Below are positions 46,398-53,022 of a stretch of 53,022 nucleotides of DNA, piece after piece. The stretch is taken from positions 1-53,022 of the forward strand of contig JAAZNF010000097.1 in assembly GCA_012798435.1 (NCBI GenBank). Reading direction: 5' to 3'. This DNA is from Myxococcales bacterium. Its GTDB lineage: Bacteria; Myxococcota; B64-G9. Numbering within the stretch: position 1 is the stretch's first letter; each line of letters begins with the position of its first letter. The position numbers and the translations under genes were made by a program. Below the pieces are notes generated by a model that ran no database searches, was not told where the DNA came from, and saw only the letters and a list, made by a program, of their open reading frames with translations.

Positions 46398-48185
46398 CTA
46401 GATGATCTCGATGGCCTTGAGCTTGCACTTGTCCATGCACAGCCCGCAGCGGGTGCAGATGGCCGGGTCGATGACGTGGGGTACCTTCTTGTCGCCGCGG
46501 ATGGCCTTCACCGGGCACACCTTGAGACATACTCCGCAGCCCGGACACTTCTCCGCGATCACCCGATAGGTAATGAGCTTGCGACAGGCCTTGGCCGGGC
46601 AGCGTTTCTCCTTGATGTGGGCCTCGTACTCATCGCGGAAGTAGCGGATGGTGGTGAGCACCGGGTTGGGGGCGGTCTGCCCCAGGCCGCACAGCGAGCC
46701 GCGCTTGATGTTCTTGGCCAGCGCCTCCAGCGTCTCGATGTCGCCCTCGCGGCCCTGGCCCTCAGTGATGCGCTGCAGGATCTCCAGCATGCGGCGGGTG
46801 CCCACGCGGCAGAAGGTGCACTTGCCGCAGCTCTCTTTCTGGGTGAAGTCCAGGAAGAAGCGCGCCACGTCCACCATGCACGTCGAATCGTCGATGACCA
46901 CCATGCCGCCCGAGCCCATGATGGCGCCGGTCTTGGTGATGGAGTCGTAGTCGATGGGGGTGTCGGCCAGGCTCTCGGGGATGCAGCCGCCCGACGGCCC
47001 GCCCATCTGCACGCCCTTGAGCTTGCGCCCGCCCAGGATACCGCCGCCCACCTCCTCCACCACCTGCCGCAGGGTCATACCCATGGGGACTTCCACCAGG
47101 CCGCCGCGGCGCACCTTGCCGGCCAGGGCGAACACCTTGGTCCCCTTGCTCTTCTCGGTGCCCATGGCGGCGTAGGCCGCGCCGCCGTTCGTGATGATCC
47201 AGGGCACGTTGGCGAAGGTCTCGACGTTGTTGATGTTGGTGGGCTTCTTCCACAGGCCGGAGATGGCCGGGAAGGGCGGCCGCAGGCGTGGCATGCCACG
47301 CTTGCCCTCGATGCTGGCCATGAGCGCGGTCTCCTCGCCGCACACGAAGGCCCCGGCGCCTTCCTTGATGGTGATGTGGAAGGAGAAGTCCTTGCCCAGA
47401 ATGCGCTCGCCCAGGTAGCCCTTCTTCTCGGCCTGGGCGATGGCGATGTTCAGGCGGTGGATGGCGATGGGGTACTCGGCGCGGCAGTAGATGTAGCCGT
47501 GGTTGGAGCCGATGGCGTAGCCGGCGATGACCATGCCCTCCAGCACCGAGTGCGGGTCCGACTCCAGCACCGAGCGGTCCATGAAGGCCCCGGGGTCGCC
47601 CTCGTCGGCGTTGCAGATGATGTACTTCTCGGTCCCGGGCGCCTTGGCGCAGAACTCCCACTTCTGCCCGGTGGGGAAGCCCGCCCCGCCGCGGCCGCGC
47701 AGCCCCGAGCGTTTCACTTCCTCGATCACCTGCTCCCGCGACATGCCGGAGAGGACCTTCCGCAAGGCCTGGTAGCCGCCGGCGGCCAGGTACTCGTCGA
47801 TCTCCTCGGGGTTGATGTGCCCGCAGTTGCGCAGCACGATGCGCTTTTGCCGGGCCAAAAACGCCTGCTCCGAACCGCCGCCATCGTCGCCGGTGGCCAC
47901 CCATTCCTGGATGAGCTGGCCCTTGGCCACCGCCTCATCGAGAAGCCGTGGCACGCGCTCGGGCAAGATCTCCATGTAGACCACTCCGGGTTTACCGGGG
48001 GCGCGAACCTCGACCAGAGGTTCGCGGTAGCACATGCCCATGCAGCCGGTGATGGAAAGGTCGACGTCGAGCGCGCGGGCGGCGATGGCTTCTTCCAACG
48101 CGGATAGGGTCTTCTGGGCCCCGGCGGCGATACCGCAGGCACCGAGCCCGACCGAGATCCGGATCTTTTGGCTTACCTGTGCCAT
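46398..48185 (-). CDS. NuoF/HydB-like NADH-binding flavoprotein with extra ferredoxin domains
   Basis: NAD(H)-binding subunit, 595 aa. The N-terminal 2Fe-2S thioredoxin-like domain (GLGACGIAAGAQ, CMGMCYREP) is followed by the NuoF core: RSGLRGRGGAGFPTGQKWEF, CNADEGDPGAFMDRSVLE, GEETALMASIEGKRGMPRLR, then the 4Fe-4S motif ESCGKCTFCRVGTRRM. The C-terminus has two 4Fe-4S ferredoxin motifs (CPGCGVCLKVCP, CTRCGLCMDKC), as in HydB/HndC subunits of bifurcating hydrogenases. No H-cluster hydrogenase gene is adjacent. The gene starts 8 bases after nuoE and ends 9 bases before the fusion protein. Confidence 0.94.
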   Translation of the reverse strand: MAQVSQKIRISVGLGACGIAAGAQKTLSALEEAIAARALDVDLSITGCMGMCYREPLVEVRAPGKPGVVYMEILPERVPRLLDEAVAKGQLIQEWVATGDDGGGSEQAFLARQKRIVLRNCGHINPEEIDEYLAAGGYQALRKVLSGMSREQVIEEVKRSGLRGRGGAGFPTGQKWEFCAKAPGTEKYIICNADEGDPGAFMDRSVLESDPHSVLEGMVIAGYAIGSNHGYIYCRAEYPIAIHRLNIAIAQAEKKGYLGERILGKDFSFHITIKEGAGAFVCGEETALMASIEGKRGMPRLRPPFPAISGLWKKPTNINNVETFANVPWIITNGGAAYAAMGTEKSKGTKVFALAGKVRRGGLVEVPMGMTLRQVVEEVGGGILGGRKLKGVQMGGPSGGCIPESLADTPIDYDSITKTGAIMGSGGMVVIDDSTCMVDVARFFLDFTQKESCGKCTFCRVGTRRMLEILQRITEGQGREGDIETLEALAKNIKRGSLCGLGQTAPNPVLTTIRYFRDEYEAHIKEKRCPAKACRKLITYRVIAEKCPGCGVCLKVCPVKAIRGDKKVPHVIDPAICTRCGLCMDKCKLKAIEII

Positions 48186-48193
48186 GACGCCCT

Positions 48194-48706
48194 CTACTTT
48201 CCACCGTCGGCCTTGCGGTACTCGGCCAGCACCTTGGCCACTTTGTCGCCGGTGAGTCGCCCGTGGGCTTCCTTCTGGACCATGGCCACCGGGGCCAGCG
48301 AGCAGCAGCCGAGACAGGCCACCGACTCCAGGGTGAACATCCGGTCCGCGGTGGTCTCGCCGTCCTTCACCGAAAGCTCCCGTTCGAAGGCCTCGGTGAT
48401 CTTGGTGGCGCCGGCCACGTGGCAAGCGGTGCCGTGGCACACCTTGATGATGTACTTGCCCACCGGCTTGAGACGGAACTGGGCGTAGAAGGTGGCCACG
48501 CCGTAGACGTTGCTGGCAGGGACTCGCAGCCCCGCGGCGATGCGATCCATGGCCGCCTTGGGCAGCCACCCCAACGCGTCCTGCACCTTCTGCAGCACCG
48601 GGATGAGCGCGCCCGAGTCCGAGCCGTGGGCGGCGATGACCTTGTCCACCTGAGTCAGATCCACGTCCTGCGCGAGAAGGCGCTGCGCGCACGCGCACTC
48701 GGTCAT
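48194..48706 (-). CDS. NuoE/HydC-like 2Fe-2S subunit
   Basis: Thioredoxin-like [2Fe-2S] subunit that pairs with NuoF, 170 aa. Cluster ligands lie in VCHGTACHVAG and VACLGCCSLAP. LIPVLQKVQDALGWLP and VYGVATFYAQF are family hallmarks. AAGGAG lies 6 bases before ATG 48706. It stands between the RAM-domain gene and nuoF with 8-10 base gaps, clearly one operon. Confidence 0.95.
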   Translation of the reverse strand: MTECACAQRLLAQDVDLTQVDKVIAAHGSDSGALIPVLQKVQDALGWLPKAAMDRIAAGLRVPASNVYGVATFYAQFRLKPVGKYIIKVCHGTACHVAGATKITEAFERELSVKDGETTADRMFTLESVACLGCCSLAPVAMVQKEAHGRLTGDKVAKVLAEYRKADGGK

Positions 48707-48716
48707 GACGGTCTCC

Positions 48717-49007
48717 TTAGGGCTTGAGGGGGATCTTCTCGATGTTTCGGTGCATGCGCTCGCGGGGAGGCACCGGATTTGCCTTGAGCGGCACCAGGTT
48801 GCACAACGGTTTCACCTCGGCAAGGCGCTTCACCACCGTCTCCAGTGGCTTCTGGGTGTCGAGGGTGATGAGCATGTCGAACTGCCCGACCAGCGGCTCG
48901 GCGAAGGCCACGTCGTCGATGGCCAGAAGCTGCTCGACGAGACGCGCGAGATCCGCGCGATCCGGACTGCCCTCGATGCCCGCCAAGACGTAGGAACGCT
49001 GTGCCAT
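48717..49007 (-). CDS. Stand-alone Lrp/AsnC ligand-binding (RAM) domain protein
   Basis: Small protein, 96 aa, consisting only of the alpha/beta RAM fold of Lrp/AsnC regulators: SYVLAGIEGSPDRADLARLV, VAFAEPLVGQFDMLITLD and VVKRLAEVKPLCNLVPLKA. The DNA-binding helix-turn-helix is missing, so it may bind an amino acid or act as an oligomerisation or adaptor protein. AGGAG lies 6 bases before ATG 49007. First gene of the NuoE/NuoF/fusion operon. Such free RAM proteins are known, but their role next to NuoEF is unclear. Confidence 0.75.
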   Translation of the reverse strand: MAQRSYVLAGIEGSPDRADLARLVEQLLAIDDVAFAEPLVGQFDMLITLDTQKPLETVVKRLAEVKPLCNLVPLKANPVPPRERMHRNIEKIPLKP

Positions 49008-49030
49008 TTCACTCTCCTTGTGATCTTGTG

Positions 49031-49095
49031 CCGCCCGCTAAATTCGGGCGGGCCGAAACACCGGTCTTGTATTCGCTGCGGCCCGGCTTTGTCAA
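49031..49095 (-). promoter_or_regulatory. Predicted promoter and leader hairpin of the RAM-nuoEF operon
   Basis: On the minus strand TTGACA (49095-49090) is followed after 17 bases by ATACAA (49072-49067), a modest -10. The leader then has a perfect 7-bp stem CCGCCCG/CGGGCGG (49051-49031) with a 7-base AT loop, 23 bases before the ATG. No T-run follows on this strand. Confidence 0.5.
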
Positions 49096-49134
49096 GCCGC
49101 TCGCCTGCACACAACCTATCGAAATAGCGACGGT

Positions 49135-50115
49135 TTAGCGTGTGGGCGGCTTTTTCCTGGGAGCGGCCAGCCACTTCTTGGCCGGCGCGAAGGCAGGATC
49201 GAGCGCCAGGGCCTTCTTCATCGAGGACTCGGCCTCACGGAGCGCGCCACGGGCCTCGAGACAGGTCCCCAGGAGGAAGTAGGCCCTGGGATCGGACGGG
49301 AGCAGCCGAATGGCCTCGGCGAGGCTTTCTTCGGCCAGGGGAAGCCGACCGCCCCGGATCCGGGCCAGTGCAAGCTGCAGGAATGCCTCGCCGTCGGCGG
49401 GCGAGAGCCGCGTCAGGGCGAGGTACGCGTCCTCGGCGCAGGTAAAATCGGAGGCCGCCAGGCACGCCTTGCCCAGGTTGCGCGCGAGGTCCGGATCCTT
49501 TGCGTCGAGGTTCCGCGCCCTTCGCAGGGCCTCCGCCGCGCCCTGCGGGTCCGCGGCCACGAGCAGGGCGTACCCCAGGTCGCCGGCGATACCGGCGTCC
49601 CGTCCCCCCGCCACCTGGTCGGCCCGGGACAGGAACTCGACCCCCTGCTTGATCTCGTTCTGCATCATCCGGGTCATTCCCATCTGATGCAACAGCCGAG
49701 GATCCTCTGGATGCCTCTCCAGCGCCGCCTGGTAGACCGCGGCGGCCTCCTGGAACCGCTGGGCCATGTCGAAAGTCATCCCCAGCAGCAAGGCGGCGTC
49801 GGCGTGGGCCGGATCGAGACGCAGGCATTCGGAGAGTGCCTTGGCCGCCTCGTCCAGGCGCTCGAGCCGCGAGAGCGCGAGCCCACGCTCGAAGTGGGCC
49901 TCGACGAGAGAAGGGTCGAGCGCCAGCGCCTGCGAAAGCGCGTCGAGCGCCTTCTCGCTCTCCCCGCGCCCATTGTAGGCCTTGCCCGCGCCGAGCAGAT
50001 CGGTGGCCGAGAGCTGCGGCGTCGCCGGCGGCGAAGAAGGTCGCGGCGCCGGACCGGAGGCGCAGGCGGCGTCACAAAACACGGCGACAACGATCAGTGT
50101 TCGCAGACGAGTCAT
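49135..50115 (-). CDS. TPR-repeat protein, probably exported
   Basis: Protein of 326 aa built from about seven tetratricopeptide repeats from residue 40 to 310 (AGKAYNGRGESEKALDALSQALALDP, LVEAHFERGLALSRLERLDEAAKAL and so on). The N-terminus is hydrophobic (LRTLIVVAVFCDAACASG), probably a signal or lipoprotein signal, though the lipobox is poor. It begins on the ATGA overlap with the panC stop, so it is coupled to panC; a link to pantothenate synthesis is not expected. TPR proteins are protein-protein adaptors. Basic C-terminus (APRKKPPTR). Confidence 0.83.
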   Translation of the reverse strand: MTRLRTLIVVAVFCDAACASGPAPRPSSPPATPQLSATDLLGAGKAYNGRGESEKALDALSQALALDPSLVEAHFERGLALSRLERLDEAAKALSECLRLDPAHADAALLLGMTFDMAQRFQEAAAVYQAALERHPEDPRLLHQMGMTRMMQNEIKQGVEFLSRADQVAGGRDAGIAGDLGYALLVAADPQGAAEALRRARNLDAKDPDLARNLGKACLAASDFTCAEDAYLALTRLSPADGEAFLQLALARIRGGRLPLAEESLAEAIRLLPSDPRAYFLLGTCLEARGALREAESSMKKALALDPAFAPAKKWLAAPRKKPPTR

Positions 50116-51062
50116 CGCCGACCGGTCCCCTTGAGCCGCGCGTTGTCGATGAGGCGGGTCTTTCCCACCCGGGCGGCCACCAGGATCACCGCCTCCCTGT
50201 CGATGGCCGGAAGCCGCTCCAGGGTCTCGGGGTGGCACACCGTCACGTACTCCACCTCGAGCCCGCTCTGGTTGCGCAAGATGTCCAGCACCGCCGCGGT
50301 GAGCTCCGAGGAGTCCCGCTCGCCGGCCGAGAAGAGCCGGCGCGCCTTCTGCAGGCCGCGGGAGATGGCCAGCGCCTGACCTCGCTCCTCCGGTGAGAGG
50401 TACACGTTGCGAGAGCTCATGGCCAGGCCGTCCGTCTCGCGCACCGTGGGCAGGCCCACGATCTGCACAGGGAGGTTGAGGTCTTGCGCAAGACGCCGCA
50501 CGCACTGGAGCTGCTGGTAGTCCTTCTCGCCGAATAGCGCCACGTCCGGCTGTACGATGTTGAAAAGCTTTGTCACCACCGTGGCCACGCCGCGAAAGTG
50601 CCCCGGCCGGGCCGCGCCGCACAAGTCGCGGGTGACGTGAGTGACATCGACGAAGGTCTGGAACCCCTCCGGGTACATCTCGGCAGCCTCCGGCATGAAG
50701 ATCACGTCCCCGCCGGCCGCGGCCACCTTGCGCCGATCGCCCGGTAGGTCCCGGGGGTAGCGATCCAGATCCTCACCCGGCAGGAACTGGGTGGGGTTTA
50801 CGAAGATCGACACCACCACCAACTTTGCCCGGCGCCGCGCCTCCCGTATCAGCGACAGGTGCCCCTCGTGCAAGAAGCCCATGGTGGGCACGAGCGCGAT
50901 GCTCCGCTTGCGCAAGCGCACCTCGCGGACCAGGGCGCGCATGTTGTCGATGGTGCGGATGATTCTGACTGCGCTGGCCGGTCGCGAACCCCTCTTGACC
51001 ACAGTTTTTTCACGAGGGGGCTTCTTGGGGGAGGGCTTCTTTCTGCTCTTTTTGCTGGTCAT
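50112..51062 (-). CDS. panC: Pantothenate synthetase PanC with basic N-terminal extension
   Basis: Condenses pantoate and beta-alanine with ATP to pantothenate, 316 aa. Motifs: VPTMGFLHEGHLSL with the HxxH pair H65 and H68, SIFVNPTQF, LFGEKDYQQLQCVRRL and MSSRNVYLSPEER. About 35 extra residues precede the catalytic core, very rich in Lys and Arg (SKKSRKKPSPKKPPREK). The start ATG 51062 has AAGGGG upstream; a longer start at 51107 is possible but has no site. A later start would trim the tail, but no better ribosome binding site was seen. TTGACC at 51127-51122 may be its -35. It is followed by the TPR gene. Confidence 0.94.
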   Translation of the reverse strand: MTSKKSRKKPSPKKPPREKTVVKRGSRPASAVRIIRTIDNMRALVREVRLRKRSIALVPTMGFLHEGHLSLIREARRRAKLVVVSIFVNPTQFLPGEDLDRYPRDLPGDRRKVAAAGGDVIFMPEAAEMYPEGFQTFVDVTHVTRDLCGAARPGHFRGVATVVTKLFNIVQPDVALFGEKDYQQLQCVRRLAQDLNLPVQIVGLPTVRETDGLAMSSRNVYLSPEERGQALAISRGLQKARRLFSAGERDSSELTAAVLDILRNQSGLEVEYVTVCHPETLERLPAIDREAVILVAARVGKTRLIDNARLKGTGRR

Positions 51063-51358
51063 GAACGACCCCTTGATACCTCGGTTTGAAGGCTGTACCC
51101 TTAACAAAGAAACACTCTAAAGGTCAAGCAAATAAAACAAATTCCGCCCTGACAAAGATGGCCGGCCTGTGTATCTTGAAAGATACAAAAAAGTCATAAA
51201 TTTTCCTGCAAGGATACACTTCAACAGTCCCCAAACACCTCATAATATTATAACTAATTGTATTAAAAGTTTTTTTTCCAAAAACAAAACTATAAAAGTG
51301 GCATCGTTATTGCTCAGGTCGCCACCACGAAGCGTACTTGCCAAACCAAGGAGCGAAA
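51063..51358. other. AT-rich divergent intergenic region
   Basis: No gene in these 296 bases. Positions 51139-51158 match 33854-33873 at 17 of 20 bases. TGTATCTT-ga-AAGATACA at 51170-51187 is a perfect 8-bp inverted repeat flanked by A/T runs. The stretch 51170-51310 is strongly AT-rich for this chromosome. TATAAA near 51291 is a possible -10 for the plus-strand gene, with no clear -35. Confidence 0.5.
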
Positions 51359-52933
51359 ATGTCAGCCATCAGCATCACCCCGAGAAAGACCGTCGCTCGC
51401 ATCCGGAAGTTGTCCTCCATGATGCGGCTCGTTTTGCTGGTCATCGTCAACGGTTGCGGCGGAATGCCTCCCGAGCAGGCGACTCCGGCCGAGGCGCCCA
51501 ATTACCTGGGCAAGGCTGATGGAACCTCCGATAGCGCCGACTACAGTTGCATGGTGGTCCTGCGAAGCGTCGGCAGGGTACCCAACAACATGGGCGGATA
51601 CATGGACACCTGCCAGGCGGGAATTTCGTCCTCGGATTGTCGCTACTTCTGGGAGGGCTTCATCGACGTTTCCGAGGAGCAGATCGAGCGCTTCGAAAGC
51701 TTTGGAGTTCTATTCAGGACCGGAACGACCCAGGGCCAGTGGTATTCGACTCCCGCCGAACGCGTGGCCGACGTAGAGCCGGGGTTTGCCAGATTCCGCT
51801 TTCGGATCAGTGAGTTCACCCCTTCGCCAGGGATGAGTTACTCGAGCCTCAACCGCACCTCCATCGACTTCGTCCCTTACGGCGTGTGGACCGATGGCGG
51901 GCGGTTGTTCGACCACAACCGCTTGATCGATCCCCTGGGCAGCTATGAGCTGCGCCTCGAGAACGGTTGGTCGATCAGCCAGGACGCCGCCTGCCCGCCC
52001 CAGCTCCAGCAGCCCGAGTACCGGCTCACCTACCCCGATTTCAACGAGACGCTGTTGGGCGGCCCGGTGGAGGCCGGCGGAAAACTCAAGATCGTCTACG
52101 ACGGCCGGCGGCTACGCGCCACCCAGGGATGCATGGGCGGCCACAACGCGGTCTCGGCCACCACCTTGATGGTGGCCTGGATGTTCGACGGCGATTCGAC
52201 GATCCGCACCGCCGAGGTGGAGTTCTACCGCGAGTCCTACGGCTATGCCTGCCAGGGGCAGTCGCCCTGCATCGAGGACCGGGTGTCCACGCCGATCATC
52301 GACGTCCCCGAGCGGGCGAACCTCGTCAGCATGTGGTTCTACTGCGTGCCGATGGGCTCGGGCGACCCCGCCGGGTACGACTCCGACGAGGGCCGGAATT
52401 ATTCCCTGCCCATCCGCGCCAAGGATCTCCCGTGGGTGGGCAACTTCACCAAGAACATCTCCCGCTCGGCCAGCGACCCGTGCGAGGGTGGAGTGGAGCT
52501 GGGCCAGGGGTTCTCGTTCGACACCTGGGCCCGCCAGCGGGCCACCGTGGCCAACGTGTGCTTCGAGATCTACCAGGCCGGCGTCACCGACTGGGACAAC
52601 CCGGACATGTGGCGGCAGCTCGACGTGAAGGTGTTCTACTCGTACAACCACGCGGCCTTCCTCGACCGCTATGTGAACATGGTCTACCGCGCCGGGAACA
52701 ACGCCCGCTATGCCATCGAGCTTCGGACGCTGGATCCTTTCGCGCCTTACACCTGCCCCGGCGGCCCGGTCAGCACGGTGTACCAGGGTAGCGAGCCCTA
52801 CGTGCAGCTCGAGATGGAGTTTCTGGTGACGGTCAACGGGGAGGAGATCCGGCCGAACGGCCCCGGAACGACCTTCAAGGGTCTCTTCACCGACTACGCC
52901 AACAACCCCTGGCGCGACGAGAACTGCAACTGA
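51359..52933 (+). CDS. Large secreted protein, DUF6209-like
   Basis: Predicted exported or lipoprotein, 524 aa. The N-terminus has a basic stretch, then a hydrophobic segment (MMRLVLLVIVNGCGG) with a poor lipobox. The rest is beta-rich with paired Cys and Trp/Tyr-rich strands. A central block (GGKLKIVYDGRRLRATQGC, LMVAWMFDGDSTIRTAEVEF) recalls the DUF6209 family of Myxococcota, recognised by eye only. The start ATG 51359 has AAGGAG 5 bases upstream. Coding ends with Asn at a TGA (52931). Partners unknown. Confidence 0.7.
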   Translation: MSAISITPRKTVARIRKLSSMMRLVLLVIVNGCGGMPPEQATPAEAPNYLGKADGTSDSADYSCMVVLRSVGRVPNNMGGYMDTCQAGISSSDCRYFWEGFIDVSEEQIERFESFGVLFRTGTTQGQWYSTPAERVADVEPGFARFRFRISEFTPSPGMSYSSLNRTSIDFVPYGVWTDGGRLFDHNRLIDPLGSYELRLENGWSISQDAACPPQLQQPEYRLTYPDFNETLLGGPVEAGGKLKIVYDGRRLRATQGCMGGHNAVSATTLMVAWMFDGDSTIRTAEVEFYRESYGYACQGQSPCIEDRVSTPIIDVPERANLVSMWFYCVPMGSGDPAGYDSDEGRNYSLPIRAKDLPWVGNFTKNISRSASDPCEGGVELGQGFSFDTWARQRATVANVCFEIYQAGVTDWDNPDMWRQLDVKVFYSYNHAAFLDRYVNMVYRAGNNARYAIELRTLDPFAPYTCPGGPVSTVYQGSEPYVQLEMEFLVTVNGEEIRPNGPGTTFKGLFTDYANNPWRDENCN

Positions 52934-52972
52934 CCTCACCCGCTGCCCATCTATCACTCTGTAATAATTGCA

Positions 52973-53022
52973 CATTCGCTGGGGACAGGCCCCATGAGCT
53001 TCGCTGGGCATTCGCTGGGGAC
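52973..53022 (+). repeat. G4-ACAGG-C4 motif with tandem TTCGCTGGG, cut by window end
   Basis: Downstream of the secreted protein gene, an AT-rich tract leads into ATTCGCTGGGGACAGGCCCC. TTCGCTGGG recurs twice more, the last copy running off the window end. This is another member of the dispersed family, here in tandem. Confidence 0.65.

Noticed and set aside
51170-51187. Perfect inverted repeat as a terminator
   Set aside because: The T-run lies on the wrong side of the stem for either strand's neighbouring gene end.

Overview
The window is GC-rich, densely coded bacterial chromosome with short operons on both strands. No prophage, insertion sequence, CRISPR array, rRNA or tRNA was seen. The gene set points to the former Deltaproteobacteria, most likely Myxococcota or a close relative. 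The clues are a gliding-type pseudo-receiver/coiled-coil protein, large secreted lipoproteins with a VWA or myxobacterial-style beta domain, a seven-blade propeller protein with a C-terminal sorting-like tail, FHA-GGDEF signalling, DUF4124, and many TGA/ATG overlaps. This assignment is inference from gene content, not from a phylogenetic marker.

Layout. 1-3.4 kb (minus): the 5' part of ftsH, then an exported beta-propeller gene whose leader carries a strong promoter, a cyclic-di-GMP-I (GEMM) type aptamer and an intrinsic terminator. 3.4-9.5 kb (plus): a VWA lipoprotein, a 961-aa pseudo-receiver/coiled-coil protein and an exported low-complexity/barrel-like protein. 9.5-12.2 kb (minus): mutL-miaA. 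12.6-14.7 kb (plus): a coupled SDR and acyltransferase pair. 14.8-15.7 kb (minus): an FHA diguanylate cyclase. 15.8-19.7 kb (plus): a secreted protein coupled to a Tat-exported DUF362 protein, then two exported proteins. 20.1-22.1 kb (minus): two c-type cytochrome-like proteins. 22.35-26.5 kb (plus): a five-gene overlapping operon of PspC, a LiaI/LiaF-type toastrack protein, a LiaF-like protein, a LytS kinase and a LytTR regulator. 26.5-31.3 kb (plus): N-formylglutamate amidohydrolase, TrmO, an unknown membrane protein, an EamA transporter and a sodium:alanine symporter. 31.3-33.8 kb: an orphan zinc-ribbon reading frame, an FmdB-type zinc ribbon and a GAF histidine kinase. 34-34.6 kb (minus): two small unknown genes with a two-hairpin leader. 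35-42.3 kb (plus): alaS, a membrane spermidine-synthase-like fusion, a Cys-rich protein and an LTA-synthase-like sulfatase. 42.3-49 kb (minus): an operon for a RAM-domain protein, NuoE, NuoF, a 1143-aa NuoG/GltD/ferredoxin/MopB fusion and a lipoprotein. 49.1-51.1 kb (minus): panC and a TPR protein. 51.36-52.93 kb (plus): a large secreted protein.

Three themes stand out. First, c-di-GMP: a diguanylate cyclase with an intact inhibitory site lies in the same window as a c-di-GMP-type riboswitch whose terminator arm can pair perfectly with the aptamer, which predicts a ligand-induced OFF switch. Second, envelope sensing: the PspC/LiaF/LytS/LytTR operon looks like a complete membrane-stress circuit. 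Third, soluble electron transfer: the NuoE/NuoF/fusion set looks like an NAD(P)H-linked, possibly bifurcating, flavo-iron-sulfur complex.

The intergenic gaps hold a dispersed G4-ACAGG-C4 motif family (six sites, one inside a gene) and several AT-rich stretches with short repeats and perfect hairpins. No database search or folding program was run. Family names come from motifs read by eye.
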